Source: an uncultured cyanobacterium
GTDB taxonomy: Bacteria; Cyanobacteriota; Cyanobacteriia; CAKZMO01
Direction: 5' to 3'
NCBI GenBank assembly: GCA_937128595.1
Contig: CAKZMO010000341.1
Span: 1 to 32,168 of the forward strand
DNA: 32,168 bases
Under the pieces are notes generated by a model. That model saw only the letters and a list, made by a program, of their open reading frames with translations. It did no database searches and was not told the origin of the DNA. How positions within the stretch are numbered: the first letter of the stretch is position 1; each line of letters opens with the position of its first letter. The position numbers were made by a program, and so were the translations under genes. Positions 1 to 8,882 of the stretch are shown here, piece after piece.

Positions 1-881
1 ATCCAGCATACGAAGGCCAAACCTTTGGCAGCAACGCAGCAGCTTGGTGGGGCTTTCACTACAATGACATGATCGAAGAACCAGCCCCCCGTGAAGTCAT
101 CACCATCTATGAGGTGGACGCTGCCGGAGAGCAAAACTGGGCAAGTGCAGTCTATAACTTTCGCTGGATCCCTCAAACAGATCCTTTTGGTGTAGTGCAT
201 GAGCGAATCGACTATCCCGGAGTGCCTGTTGATCACAACCTCACCGAGCAAAACTTTGAGGTGCTAGAAGATGTTCGCATTCCTATCCGACCTCACTTTG
301 GTGTGATTGGCTTGGCTCCTAGCGAAGCGGATGTTGTGGACTCCATTCCTCCTAGCTATTTTGGCGGCAACATCGACAACTGGCGCATCGGAGCCGGAGC
401 CACCATGTACTATCCCATCGCAGTAGAGGGAGGACTGCTATCTCTTGGCGATCCCCATGCAGCCCAAGGCGATTCAGAACTTGCAGGAACGGCGATCGAA
501 ACTTCCCTCACGGGCTTGATTCGAGTTGTGGTGCATCCGCAAGAGGAACTGCCGGAAACGATCCTCGAAGATCTCAACTACCCATTGCTGGAAACCGATG
601 ATGAGTTCGTAGTTCACGGATTTAGCTATGCAAACTATCTTGACGAACTTGGAGAAACGGCGCAGCAAGATATTTACAGTGAGTCCTCAGTCGATGCGGC
701 TTTGCGGGATGCGTTTCGCAAGATGCGTCATTTCTTAATGACAACTCAGGGCATGAGTGAAGATGAGGCCATTTCTCTGATGTCCGTGGCGGTTGACTTT
801 GGTATTACCCAGGTTGTTGATGGCAACTGGGGAGTTCATGCTGTAATTCGAAAAGATGTGTTGACTGGGGCTGATGAATAA
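1..881 (+). CDS. Acetamidase/formamidase family protein, 5' end outside window
   Basis: This is the C-terminal part of an FmdA/AmdA-type amidase, a family that hydrolyses short-chain amides such as formamide or acetamide to ammonia and the acid. The frame is open from base 3 and reads GQTFGSNAAAWWGFHYND before the first ATG at 69, so that ATG is internal and the gene is truncated by the window edge. About 293 residues are visible against roughly 400 for the family. Family-like stretches include PIRPHFGVIGLAP, then PSYFGGNIDNW, then a Gly-rich segment ending in LSLGDPHAAQGDSE, which resembles the metal and active-site region. The C-terminus has the usual helical segment with DEAISLMSVAVDFGITQVVDGNWGVH. 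A strong hairpin terminator follows. In cyanobacteria such genes are often linked to nitrogen scavenging, but the upstream context is not visible. The family call is secure; the substrate is not determined. Confidence 0.9.
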   Translation, partial: PAYEGQTFGSNAAAWWGFHYNDMIEEPAPREVITIYEVDAAGEQNWASAVYNFRWIPQTDPFGVVHERIDYPGVPVDHNLTEQNFEVLEDVRIPIRPHFGVIGLAPSEADVVDSIPPSYFGGNIDNWRIGAGATMYYPIAVEGGLLSLGDPHAAQGDSELAGTAIETSLTGLIRVVVHPQEELPETILEDLNYPLLETDDEFVVHGFSYANYLDELGETAQQDIYSESSVDAALRDAFRKMRHFLMTTQGMSEDEAISLMSVAVDFGITQVVDGNWGVHAVIRKDVLTGADE

Positions 882-923
882 GAACTGAGGAGTTTTTGAA
901 TCGGGGTTGGTTCAAGAATGAAT

Positions 924-958
924 AAGGTAGAGGGCGATCGCCCTCTACCTTTTCTTTG
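924..958 (+). terminator. Rho-independent terminator with HIP1 at its centre
   Basis: A perfect 28-bp palindrome (924-951) has arms AAGGTAGAGGGCGA and TCGCCCTCTACCTT and is followed by TTCTTTG. The HIP1 octamer GCGATCGC forms the middle. It lies 43 bases after the amidase stop codon and fits a terminator for that gene. Confidence 0.75.
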
Positions 959-1144
959 TAATGTGACAAGAGGCAGAATTTAGGATTCGGAATTTAGAGT
1001 GAAATGCCTGCTAAGCAATAGATTGAGCCTCTCAATCTGCCCCAACCTAACTGCGGCTTGCTATATATGGTGATCTATTCAGTATGGGTTTTTCGGTCAA
1101 ATCAGCTGAGCAGATCTGGGGACGGTTGCAGCCAAATCCACAAG

Positions 1145-1241
1145 TTTAGGACTTACGTATAACTCGTGTCAGCCTGAATAAATTCGTTGAGATTGTGGGC
1201 GCGGAGCGCCCACAATCTCAATAAAATACGTAAGTCCTGAA
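1145..1241. mobile_element. MITE-like element with nested inverted repeats
   Basis: The outer arms AGGACTTACGTAT (1148-1160) and ATACGTAAGTCCT (1226-1238) are perfect complements; one mismatch extends them to 1145 and 1241. Inside sits a 16-bp perfect hairpin, TTGAGATTGTGGGCGC (1187-1202) and its complement (1206-1221), with a GGA loop. There is no coding capacity. The size of about 97 bp, terminal inverted repeats and inner hairpin fit a non-autonomous miniature element. AGGACTTACG-type ends are familiar to me from cyanobacterial repeats, but I could not check this. Confidence 0.55.
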
Positions 1242-1259
1242 GTTTTATCAAACCATGCA

Positions 1260-1278
1260 GCAAAGCGCTGCGCTTTGC
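1260..1278. repeat. Small hairpin, 8-bp arms
   Basis: GCAAAGCG (1260-1267) and CGCTTTGC (1271-1278) are perfect complements around CTG. It lies just after the MITE-like element and may be a remnant of another small repeat. No T-run follows closely enough to call it a terminator. Confidence 0.4.
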
Positions 1279-1495
1279 CTCTTTGTTGTTATCCGCTTTG
1301 TCAACTGTCCTCGTTTGGCGATCGATACCCTGTTAGAAGATTTATTATTTCAATCTCACTCCTGTCAAGAGGCGCTATAAGAGATAAGCATAGTTGAAGC
1401 AAAACATTAGACATGGCGATCGCCCAACTTTACCCAGTCTGTTAACCTCCTGTTAATCTGCTGACTTTGGTTCAGCATAATCGGTTCGATTCATC

Positions 1496-1525
1496 TGTAT
1501 TTTTGTTTGATGTATTTTTGTTTGA
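1496..1525. repeat. 15-bp tandem duplication in the tamB leader
   Basis: TGTATTTTTGTTTGA occurs twice, head to tail and without mismatch, ending 47 bases before the tamB start codon. It is the only clear structure in the immediate upstream region. No convincing promoter or Shine-Dalgarno sequence is seen there. Confidence 0.8.
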
Positions 1526-1572
1526 GTCACGCTTGTTCGTATCCCCGTCTCTTGTCTGTTTAGTTCATTTTC

Positions 1573-4500
1573 ATGACTCAGCCGCCTCACTCTGACTCTC
1601 CTTCATCCGAATCCGATGACTCCGCTTCCGAAGAGTCGTCTACTCAAGCTCGCCCAAGGCGATCGCCCTGGCGACGTATCGTCCTGGTGTCTGGAGCAAC
1701 GCTTGCAGTGGCAGCGGCAGCAGGAACCCTTATCGCTCGCCACTGGGTCTATACGCGACTTGTGCCTACGGTCAAAGTCTCGCTGGAGCAGCTCATTCAG
1801 CGTCCCGTTGATGTGGGTGACGTGGAAGGATTTACCCCGTTTAGCCTCCGGTTAGGAGAAACGGTGCTACCACCCACAGCGGATGATCCCGATCGCGCCA
1901 TTGTAGAAGCGCTCCAGATTCACTTCAATCCCTTTGAAGCGTTGTTCAAGCGCCAGCTCAGTTTGGGAGTGACGCTGATTCGTCCGACCGCTGTGATTGA
2001 GCAGTCGGAAGCGGGAAACTGGGTTGATCTTGAGCTTCAGGTTCAAGATCCGGGTGCCATTGAGATCAAGCTAGACCGACTGCGCTTGCAAGAGGCTCAG
2101 ATCGCCCTAGTCCCCTACGACGAGATTCAGACCTCAGGTCAGGATTCCGATGATGTTTCAGAAGAGTTCACAAACACTCTCAATACCGACCTGTCGCAGC
2201 TACAAGGCGCAACCCTTCCTCCCGATTGGTCACAGCCTTCAAGCTGGGAAGCCGTAGGTGAGAATGCAGTGGCGATCGCCCCTATCAACGGTGTGGTTCG
2301 GTTTCGAGATGAGAATCGACGATTTCTATTTGATCTGACGGGGCAGCCTTGGGTTGATTCTGAGCTGGTGGGGAGTACTGGCGGAGAGTTTGACCTTGAG
2401 GGTGAGTTGTTTCTTGGAGAAGCAGGGACAGAATCTTCTTCTGATGAATTCAACCTCAATGCACTCGAAGCCAATGCAGTAATTCGCAGCCAAAACTTGG
2501 CGATCGCTCCTTTTACCGAACTGCTGCCCAGTCTGCCAGCAACCATTGCTGCTGGACACCTTCACAGTCAGCTAGAGGTGGCGATCGCTCCCAATTTTCA
2601 GTGGGATATCGCAGGGACAGCACGGCTTGAGAAGCTAGAGGCTCAAATTCCAGGTTTTCCGTTCGATCTTTCAGCAGGCAGCGGACGCGTTCGCTTTCAG
2701 GATGGCATCGCCCAACTCGAAGAGGTTTCCGCTCAAGTGGGGGATACGCCCTTCGAAGCGAGAGGCCAAATTCGGTATCAAGACTCGTTGCAGCAGGGCT
2801 ATGACCTCGTGGTCGAGAGCCGCTCTCTCGACTTGGCTGAACTGGTCAATACGGTGGCGGCCGATCTTCCAGCCAGCGTGAGTGGACGCGTCAGCACTGA
2901 GGTTCAGATCACCGGAGCGTTAGACCAGCCTCAGATTGAGGGCACGGTAAACCAAGTGCGTCCTATTCAAGTCGATCAGTTTGAGTTCGATTCTCTCGGG
3001 GCTCGATTTCGGCTTGATCCCAATGCTATCAGTCCTTCTACTCTAGAAATCAATGCCTTTCAAGCCGTTTTGAAAGAAGGAGGAATGATTGCGGGCACCG
3101 GACGTTTGGGGATTGATCCTATCCAGAGCTTGAACTTTAACTTCGATATTTCAGACTTATCCGCCGATGCATTAGCACGTTCCTATCTGCCTCAACCCTT
3201 GCCTGCTGAGGTCGCTCTTGGCAACTTATCTGCAACTCTAAATCTTGCTGGAACACTGCAATCTCCGCAGGCTGATGTCGCTTGGGCGCTACCAGAAGCA
3301 ACCTATCCAGCCCAAGGAGAAGTGCAGCTTTTGGGCGATCGCCTTCGTTTGCAAAACACGACAGTCGAAGTTTTCTCAGGTACGGTGCAGCCTGAAGCAG
3401 AAGTGAATTTGAGCGATCGCCAATGGCAGGCTACGGCAACGCTGAATCGATTGCCCTTGCGTCCATTCGTACCACAGCAGTCGGGAGATGTCAGTGGTCG
3501 TGTCCGAGCGTCTGGAAATTTGAATGACTTCAGCCCTGCGGCCATCGACGCGGAAGGGCAGATTCAGCTATCGAGTGTTCCCGTGTTAGCCGAGCCGCTG
3601 GACGCCGACTTTCGCTGGGTAGGCAACGGCATCGAGATTCGACAGGCTACGACGCCCAGTCTTCGAGCCAGCGGATTTATCGCCACTCAGCTAGAAGGAG
3701 CCAATGCTCCCTTCATTTCGCGACTGGATTTGAACGTAGAGACGGAAACGCTGGATATTCAACGGGCGATCGCTCTTCTGCCCGGTTCACTCCCTGCCGA
3801 CATCCAAATCGCGGGGCAAACTCGATTTTCGGGTAAAGTAACCGGAACTCCTGAAAGACCAACCGTTGACGGCAATTTAGCTCTCGACAACTTGGTGGTG
3901 AATGAACTGGCCTTTGATCCAAATCTCAACGGCCCAGTGCAGTTTACTCCAGGAACCGGAGGCCGCTTAGACTTGCTAGGCAGACAAGATCGCATTGCTC
4001 TCGCTGTCGATAGCCAATATCGTCCCGTCACGTTTTTTGTGCGTCGAGGAACGGCGGTTGCAGAAGGTCGCACTGAGGGCGATCGCCTTGTCACCCAACT
4101 CACTAACTTTCCTCTCGCGATTCTGAGCTTACGGCCTGCTGCTGAGACAGGTCTGGGAGCCGTAGCCGGAACCCTATCAGGCCGGGTAGACATCGATTTC
4201 TCGACTTTTGACGTGGCTAACCCCACAAGCACCACTGCCTTTGGCGATATTGAGATCCAAAATCCCAGAATCGGTCACATCGAAGGGGACTTCTTTCAAG
4301 GACGCCTCATCTACGAAGACGGAATCGTGGCTCTCAATGGTGGACAGCTTATTGTCGGCAACAGCACGTATGCTCTCGTCGGTCGCGTATCACCCGCAGA
4401 CGACACGCTCTTTCGAGGACAGATCAGTGCCACCAATGGCGGCATCCAAGACCTGCTAGTGGCGTTCCAATACTTCGAGCTGTCAGATATTTTACGCTTC

Positions 4501-6675
4501 CTCAGTCCGCCTGATTATGGTGATGCCGATGACGTTTATCCAAGTTCGATTGCCACGTCTGACAGTTCTTTCCTGAGGCGGCTCCAGCGCTATTCGGAAA
4601 TTGTAGACTTGCGCGATCGCCAATTGACTGAGGCAGAGCAAACAGAATTTTTTCCGCCCCTGCGAGACCTCAATGGCGAATTTTCCGGCATTATTGACAT
4701 CACCGTTTCCCGCGACGCCGGATTATCTGCAGAATTCAGCGTGGAGGGCGAAGATTTAGAGTGGGGCGAATACACCGCTCCCAATCGTCTCATTGCCGAA
4801 GGAAGTTTTGCAGACAATACTCTGACCCTGCTGCCGTTTCGCTTTGAGTCTGGAGAGACCCTAATCAACTTTGCTGGAAAAGTCGGCCAAGACGAAGACA
4901 GCAGTGGGCAAATCCAGGTGCAAAACGTTCCCGCTGAGCTGGTAATGGAATTTTTCCAACTTCCTCTCGACGTTCAAGGCAATCTCAACGCCACTGCAAC
5001 CCTGACTGAAAGCATCTCTAATCCGCAAGCACGGGGAGCTTTTGAGTTGACCGACGGAACGCTTAACCAAACTCCGGTTCAGCAAGCGAGAGCTAGCTTT
5101 AGCTATGCAGACGCTCGCCTCAATCTGATTGGCGGAATGCGGGTGACGGAAAATGACCCCATTCGGGTCACAGGCAGCATTCCGTTTCAGCTTCCCCAAG
5201 GAACGGTTGCACCTGCTAGCGATGCCATCAGCTTAGAGGTCGAGCTAGAAGACGAGGGACTGGCGATTCTCAACGTGCTCAATGACCAAATCGCTTGGGA
5301 AGGCGGCGAAGCAGCGATCGCCCTCAAGATTGGTGGAACCCTGCGACAAACTCCCACAGGAATCGACTTGCGCCCTCTCGCTAGTGGTGTCGCGCAGGTC
5401 GAAGGTGGGCGGTTTTCATCGCGATTGCTGCCAGAACCCCTCACGGATGTTTCAGGAACGGTGCGATTTGACCGCGATCGCATCAATGTAGAAAGAGTCC
5501 GGGGACAGTTTAGCGATGGGGAGTTCGTGGCTCAGGGCGTTGTTCCCCTGGCAGAACCGCTAGTCCTGACCGAGACAGACTCTAGCTCTCCGCCGCTAAC
5601 GGTTAATTTGTCGGGGCTTGCGGTGAACTTCAAAGGACTCTACAACGGCGGAGTTGATGGTCTCATTCGTGTCGGCGGCACGGCTCTAGCTCCCCAACTG
5701 GGTGGAGAGGTGGTGCTGTCCAACGGTCGAATTTCCCTGCCTGAACCAACGGCACCAGGAGGGATAGTCGCTGCTAGCGCTACGGAAAATGCGACAACTG
5801 TCTTTTCTCCACCCGAGTTAGACAACCTTCAAGTGACTCTGGGCGATCGCCTCCTGATTACTCGTGCCCCAATCCTCAATTTCGTGGCGACAGGCGGGTT
5901 AGTCGTGAATGGTTCCCTCAACGATTTTCGGACATTGCGCCCTGATGGCGTCATTCGTCTTCGCAGTGGACAGGTAAACGTGTTCACAACCCAGTTCAAC
6001 CTCGAACGGCGGCACGAAAACGTGGCTGTTTTTCGACCCACTCAAGGAGCTGATCCGTTTCTTAACGTACTCCTTGCGACTTCGGTGTTGGAGCAAACTC
6101 GCACCATTCAACCCCCCACATCTCCCTATGCCCAATCCGAAATTGTGGATGCCACCGCGTCCGATATCGGTGGTCTGCAAACCGTGCGAATTGAAGCAGC
6201 GGTCGTAGGGCCAGCTAGCCAAATCTTCGAGAACTTAGAACTCACCAGCAGTCCAGGACGCAGCGAGAACGAAATTATTGCCCTCATCGGAGGCGGTTTT
6301 GTTAACGATATTGACGCAGGAGATGGCTCTTTGGCGATCGCCAATCTGGCAGGCACGGCACTCTTCACCAGCATCCAAACTCTAATTAGCAATGCTGTCG
6401 GTTTCGGCGACTTTCGCATCTTCCCAACGGTGATCACTAACGATGACCGAGAAGAAGGAAATAGTGACGACATCGGTTCTACCTTTGGCCTCGCCGCCGA
6501 GCTAGGAATCGGTATCACGGATGACCTATCCGTCTCGATCTTGCAGCTTCTGACGGTGAGGGAGCCGACCCAGTTTAGCTTGCGCTATCGGTTAGACGAC
6601 AATTGGCTATTGCGCGGGTCTACCAACCTTGATGACGACAGCCGCGTCGTCCTGGAGTATGAGGCTCGCTTTTAG
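1573..6675 (+). CDS. tamB: TamB / TIC236-like translocation and assembly module protein (DUF490)
   Basis: TamB-family proteins span the periplasm as a long beta-taco and act in outer-membrane protein or lipid delivery; the chloroplast relative is TIC236. The product has 1700 residues. Residues 1-35 are Ser/Asp/Glu-rich and end in basic RPRRSPWRR, followed by one hydrophobic anchor at about 36-55 (IVLVSGATLAVAAAAGTLIA). The remainder consists of repeated beta-rich AsmA/TamB-like modules with recurrent 'G.L....P...G' patterns. The DUF490 region occupies roughly the last 400 residues and the protein ends LEYEARF, with a terminal Phe as in outer-membrane-type C-termini. The start at 1573 precedes the anchor and is the natural choice, although the upstream sequence shows no Shine-Dalgarno match. 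No bamA/omp85 gene lies next to it here. Several HIP1 octamers are embedded in it. The family call is secure; the precise cargo is unknown. Confidence 0.93.
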   Translation: MTQPPHSDSPSSESDDSASEESSTQARPRRSPWRRIVLVSGATLAVAAAAGTLIARHWVYTRLVPTVKVSLEQLIQRPVDVGDVEGFTPFSLRLGETVLPPTADDPDRAIVEALQIHFNPFEALFKRQLSLGVTLIRPTAVIEQSEAGNWVDLELQVQDPGAIEIKLDRLRLQEAQIALVPYDEIQTSGQDSDDVSEEFTNTLNTDLSQLQGATLPPDWSQPSSWEAVGENAVAIAPINGVVRFRDENRRFLFDLTGQPWVDSELVGSTGGEFDLEGELFLGEAGTESSSDEFNLNALEANAVIRSQNLAIAPFTELLPSLPATIAAGHLHSQLEVAIAPNFQWDIAGTARLEKLEAQIPGFPFDLSAGSGRVRFQDGIAQLEEVSAQVGDTPFEARGQIRYQDSLQQGYDLVVESRSLDLAELVNTVAADLPASVSGRVSTEVQITGALDQPQIEGTVNQVRPIQVDQFEFDSLGARFRLDPNAISPSTLEINAFQAVLKEGGMIAGTGRLGIDPIQSLNFNFDISDLSADALARSYLPQPLPAEVALGNLSATLNLAGTLQSPQADVAWALPEATYPAQGEVQLLGDRLRLQNTTVEVFSGTVQPEAEVNLSDRQWQATATLNRLPLRPFVPQQSGDVSGRVRASGNLNDFSPAAIDAEGQIQLSSVPVLAEPLDADFRWVGNGIEIRQATTPSLRASGFIATQLEGANAPFISRLDLNVETETLDIQRAIALLPGSLPADIQIAGQTRFSGKVTGTPERPTVDGNLALDNLVVNELAFDPNLNGPVQFTPGTGGRLDLLGRQDRIALAVDSQYRPVTFFVRRGTAVAEGRTEGDRLVTQLTNFPLAILSLRPAAETGLGAVAGTLSGRVDIDFSTFDVANPTSTTAFGDIEIQNPRIGHIEGDFFQGRLIYEDGIVALNGGQLIVGNSTYALVGRVSPADDTLFRGQISATNGGIQDLLVAFQYFELSDILRFLSPPDYGDADDVYPSSIATSDSSFLRRLQRYSEIVDLRDRQLTEAEQTEFFPPLRDLNGEFSGIIDITVSRDAGLSAEFSVEGEDLEWGEYTAPNRLIAEGSFADNTLTLLPFRFESGETLINFAGKVGQDEDSSGQIQVQNVPAELVMEFFQLPLDVQGNLNATATLTESISNPQARGAFELTDGTLNQTPVQQARASFSYADARLNLIGGMRVTENDPIRVTGSIPFQLPQGTVAPASDAISLEVELEDEGLAILNVLNDQIAWEGGEAAIALKIGGTLRQTPTGIDLRPLASGVAQVEGGRFSSRLLPEPLTDVSGTVRFDRDRINVERVRGQFSDGEFVAQGVVPLAEPLVLTETDSSSPPLTVNLSGLAVNFKGLYNGGVDGLIRVGGTALAPQLGGEVVLSNGRISLPEPTAPGGIVAASATENATTVFSPPELDNLQVTLGDRLLITRAPILNFVATGGLVVNGSLNDFRTLRPDGVIRLRSGQVNVFTTQFNLERRHENVAVFRPTQGADPFLNVLLATSVLEQTRTIQPPTSPYAQSEIVDATASDIGGLQTVRIEAAVVGPASQIFENLELTSSPGRSENEIIALIGGGFVNDIDAGDGSLAIANLAGTALFTSIQTLISNAVGFGDFRIFPTVITNDDREEGNSDDIGSTFGLAAELGIGITDDLSVSILQLLTVREPTQFSLRYRLDDNWLLRGSTNLDDDSRVVLEYEARF

Positions 6676-6721
6676 GGACCACGCCTAATGAGGCTCAGCG
6701 TTTTGGATGCTTTCACTATTT

Positions 6722-6752
6722 GATTGAAGCACTCTCGATTTGAAGCACTCTC
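6722..6752. repeat. 15/16-bp tandem duplication
   Basis: GATTGAAGCACTCTC (6722-6736) is followed directly by GATTTGAAGCACTCTC (6737-6752), identical apart from one inserted T. It lies between the tamB stop and the MITE. Confidence 0.7.
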
Positions 6753-6772
6753 AAACACTCTCTCAGGAGAGC

Positions 6773-6875
6773 TATAGTGCTACGCGCTGATATAAAATCA
6801 ATAGCCTATGGAGAAGCCGCGCACCGCGCGGCTTCTCCATAAAGGTCTGTCCTAACCTATCTACGCATTGCTATA
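6773..6875. mobile_element. MITE copy 1 (103 bp), overlapping the comB 3' end
   Basis: The element runs from TATAGTGCTACGCGCTGATA to TATCTACGCATTGCTATA, whose complement TATAGCAATGCGTAGATA makes imperfect terminal inverted repeats. TA at each end fits the target duplication of IS630/Tc1-type elements. The core is a 16-bp perfect hairpin, TATGGAGAAGCCGCGC (6807-6822) and its complement (6826-6841), with loop ACC. A second copy of exactly the same length lies at 24596-24698 in the same orientation and differs at only about a dozen positions. There is no transposase, so it would need one supplied elsewhere in the genome. Confidence 0.8.
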
Positions 6876-7622
6876 TGACTTGACCAGCACTCCAGGTTCT
6901 TTTTGGATGGGAACCAGATCGAGAGTATCTGTCTGCGCACAGAACTTGAGGTCATCGAAGCATTCCAACCGCACGAGCCGTTTTCCGTGACTGGCTAAAT
7001 ACATCAGATCAAGTAACCGATCGCGCCATTGTTCATACAAGGAAACCGCTGCCACAAGCTCGTCATTTCCGGCGATCGCCCCCAACCCGTGAGCGTCAGA
7101 TGATTCGCGGAGCTGGTTAGCAATGCTGTAGGCGATCGCCCCGCCGCAAACGGTGTCTTCCAACGAATACGTGCCTTCCCAACCCGAACCGACAATCCAA
7201 ACGGTTTCAGGACGAGTATGAAGCAAATGCTGCACCACAGCCCGCCGATTGACCAGCGCAGCCGTCAAAACTGTGACAGCCGACTGAATTCTCTCCAGGC
7301 ATCGAGTTCCGTTCGTGGTAGTGATGAACAACCGCTTTCCTCCCACGTACTCTGCCGTGCAGTCGAGAGGAGAGTTTCCCAAGTCGCACCCCTCAAGCTT
7401 TGATCCCCCTCGCTCCCCCGCACGAATGCGCTGTTCGGCAGGCCAAGCGTCGCTCACCTGCATTAGCTGATCAACACTACTAAACGCCTGCACAGCTTCA
7501 GCACCATTGTGAAGAGCCGTCGCGATGGTCGTTGTCGCTCGCAAGACATCAACGGCGATCGCACAATCTGGAGCGGGCGCATCAGGCACTTGTTCAGGAG
7601 TATGGAAGAGATAAAGCTTCAC
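6861..7622 (-). CDS. comB: 2-phosphosulfolactate phosphatase family protein (ComB-like)
   Basis: ComB hydrolyses 2-phosphosulfolactate to sulfolactate in the archaeal coenzyme M pathway. Cyanobacteria carry members of this family but do not make coenzyme M, so the true substrate is uncertain. The product has 253 residues, a normal family length. Recognisable ComB stretches are the N-terminal [17 protein letters not shown], then [29 protein letters not shown] and [18 protein letters not shown]. The start is GTG at 7622-7620; no in-frame ATG lies close upstream. The reading frame ends inside MITE copy 1: the last codons, Tyr-Ser-Asn-Ala and TAG, are written in the element's terminal repeat. It converges on tamB. 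The family call is secure; the native C-terminus may have been replaced by the insertion. Confidence 0.88.
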   Translation of the reverse strand: MKLYLFHTPEQVPDAPAPDCAIAVDVLRATTTIATALHNGAEAVQAFSSVDQLMQVSDAWPAEQRIRAGERGGSKLEGCDLGNSPLDCTAEYVGGKRLFITTTNGTRCLERIQSAVTVLTAALVNRRAVVQHLLHTRPETVWIVGSGWEGTYSLEDTVCGGAIAYSIANQLRESSDAHGLGAIAGNDELVAAVSLYEQWRDRLLDLMYLASHGKRLVRLECFDDLKFCAQTDTLDLVPIQKEPGVLVKSYSNA

Positions 7623-8028
7623 GGGTTGACCAGCTATAGGGCACGTATTGAGTTCTCTTAATTCTAAAGCGGCGCTGCGCCTCCTCTGAAAATTTTTCGA
7701 TGGAAGCTTCTATCGAGTGCATCAACGAATACCTTCCTTTCATCCCATTTCTCTAGCCCAACTATTAGTCGTGACCGACAAGCGAGAACAAATTTTAGCG
7801 CCACGGTCGTCTCTGACAATCACAGTGTAGAAAAATGCAACTTTCTCAGATTACGATTCCTATGAACGCGATTCTTATAAAAATGACTAGGATAAGACCA
7901 GACTCACCAGCTTGACGTGGAGAGCGTCTTGCTTTGAGCAAACGAGATCGTTTTTCCGGAAAGCCCTTTTGGGCAAACGAATCCTTCGTAAACGCCTTCG
8001 ATTTGAAATTATTGCAAGCCACGGACTT
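7623..8028. other. Spacer between comB and the DUF4168 gene
   Basis: The divergent spacer must hold promoters for comB (minus) and the DUF4168 gene (plus). The best plus-strand candidate is a TATAAA hexamer at 7876-7881 with TTACGA at 7851-7856, but the 19-base spacing makes it weak. The reading frame of the DUF4168 gene is open from 7912, so a longer N-terminus cannot be excluded. No RNA gene is seen. Confidence 0.35.
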
Positions 8029-8631
8029 ATGTTAAATCCCACCTTAATGAAAACCATTGCCCTAGCTGCTTTTTGGGGCGGTGGCCTCGCTTTGTCAATG
8101 CAATCTGCTCAAGCTCTGTCATCTTCAACAGCCCAGCAACCCACATCGGCAGCGCCATCAGCAGCCACCTCTACAACTGCCATAAACAAGCAAGAAGAAG
8201 CTCCTACCGAAGAGTTCAACTTGGATGAGATCACTCCTGTCAGCGATCAGGAGATTGCCCAGTTTGCGAACGCGCTGATGCAGATTCAAACGATTCAACA
8301 GTCCTACGATTCTCAGATTGCCTCTGTTGTTGAAACTGTTGGATTGAGTCCCCAACGGTTTTACCAGATTCTCACCCTCGTGCGATCGCCCCAAGAAGCT
8401 GAGGCTGAAAACATTCCCGAAGTGGCTGAAGCCGAAGCCGAGAGCTTTCAGCAAGCACTCATCCAAATTGGAGCTATCCAGCAGGAAACTCAGACTCAGA
8501 TGCAGCAGGTGATTCAGGCAGAAGGTCTGGATTTAGAGCGATTTCAGGAAATTATCATCGTTATAAACAACGATGAAGCGATTGAAAGCCGGGTGCGCCA
8601 GATGCTCGAAGAGTCTGACGAGCAGAGTTAA
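8029..8631 (+). CDS. Exported DUF4168 domain-containing protein
   Basis: This is a predicted periplasmic or secreted protein of the DUF4168 family, whose function is unknown. I chose the ATG at 8029 because MLNPTLMKTIALAAFWGGG followed by ALSMQSAQA forms a signal peptide with AQA as a cleavage motif; the frame is open back to 7912 but that segment is Arg/Lys-rich and unlike a secretory N-terminus, and an ATG at 8047 is also possible. After a Ser/Thr/Ala-rich linker the mature protein is helical and Glu/Gln-rich. It contains two similar halves: FANALMQIQTIQQ leading to VGLSPQRFYQI, and FQQALIQIGAIQQ leading to EGLDLERFQEI. The pattern F..AL.QI..IQQ, then GL...RF..I, is therefore duplicated. 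The C-terminus is acidic. It stands alone between spacers, with no neighbour suggesting a role. Confidence 0.82.
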   Translation: MLNPTLMKTIALAAFWGGGLALSMQSAQALSSSTAQQPTSAAPSAATSTTAINKQEEAPTEEFNLDEITPVSDQEIAQFANALMQIQTIQQSYDSQIASVVETVGLSPQRFYQILTLVRSPQEAEAENIPEVAEAEAESFQQALIQIGAIQQETQTQMQQVIQAEGLDLERFQEIIIVINNDEAIESRVRQMLEESDEQS

Positions 8632-8760
8632 CTAAGGAAGTGAAGCACTTCTATCGGTGTGATCTGCGGATCGGTTACCCGACCGTTCCACTTCTCAGCG
8701 CTGACTGCAACAATTTACTGAAACAGTTTCAAGCTCCGTTGGAGAAGAATGTTGCTGATA

Positions 8761-8794
8761 GATGGATTTTCAGTGATGATAGATTCTCAGTGAA
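8761..8794. repeat. Imperfect 17-bp tandem duplication
   Basis: GATGGATTTTCAGTGAT (8761-8777) is followed by GATAGATTCTCAGTGAA (8778-8794), matching at 14 of 17 positions. It lies in the 250-bp spacer ahead of the binding-protein gene. Confidence 0.5.
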
Positions 8795-8882
8795 AGGTTC
8801 GGAGACGAATTCTTTGAATCTCACCACGGATTGAACGGCAACTCAACTGCTGATCTGAAGCACATCGTCATTGAGGCACACC

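Noticed and set aside
1481-1491. GGTTCGATTC resembling a tRNA T-loop
   Set aside because: No matching acceptor, D or anticodon stems can be built from the 75 bases on either side.
6805-6843. MITE hairpin as a bidirectional terminator for tamB and comB
   Set aside because: The stem is strong but neither side is followed by a T-run, and it sits inside a repeated element.
8640-8834. 64-codon open frame between the DUF4168 and binding-protein genes
   Set aside because: No ribosome site, Cys/Asp-rich composition unlike its neighbours, and it contains an imperfect tandem duplication; it looks like chance.
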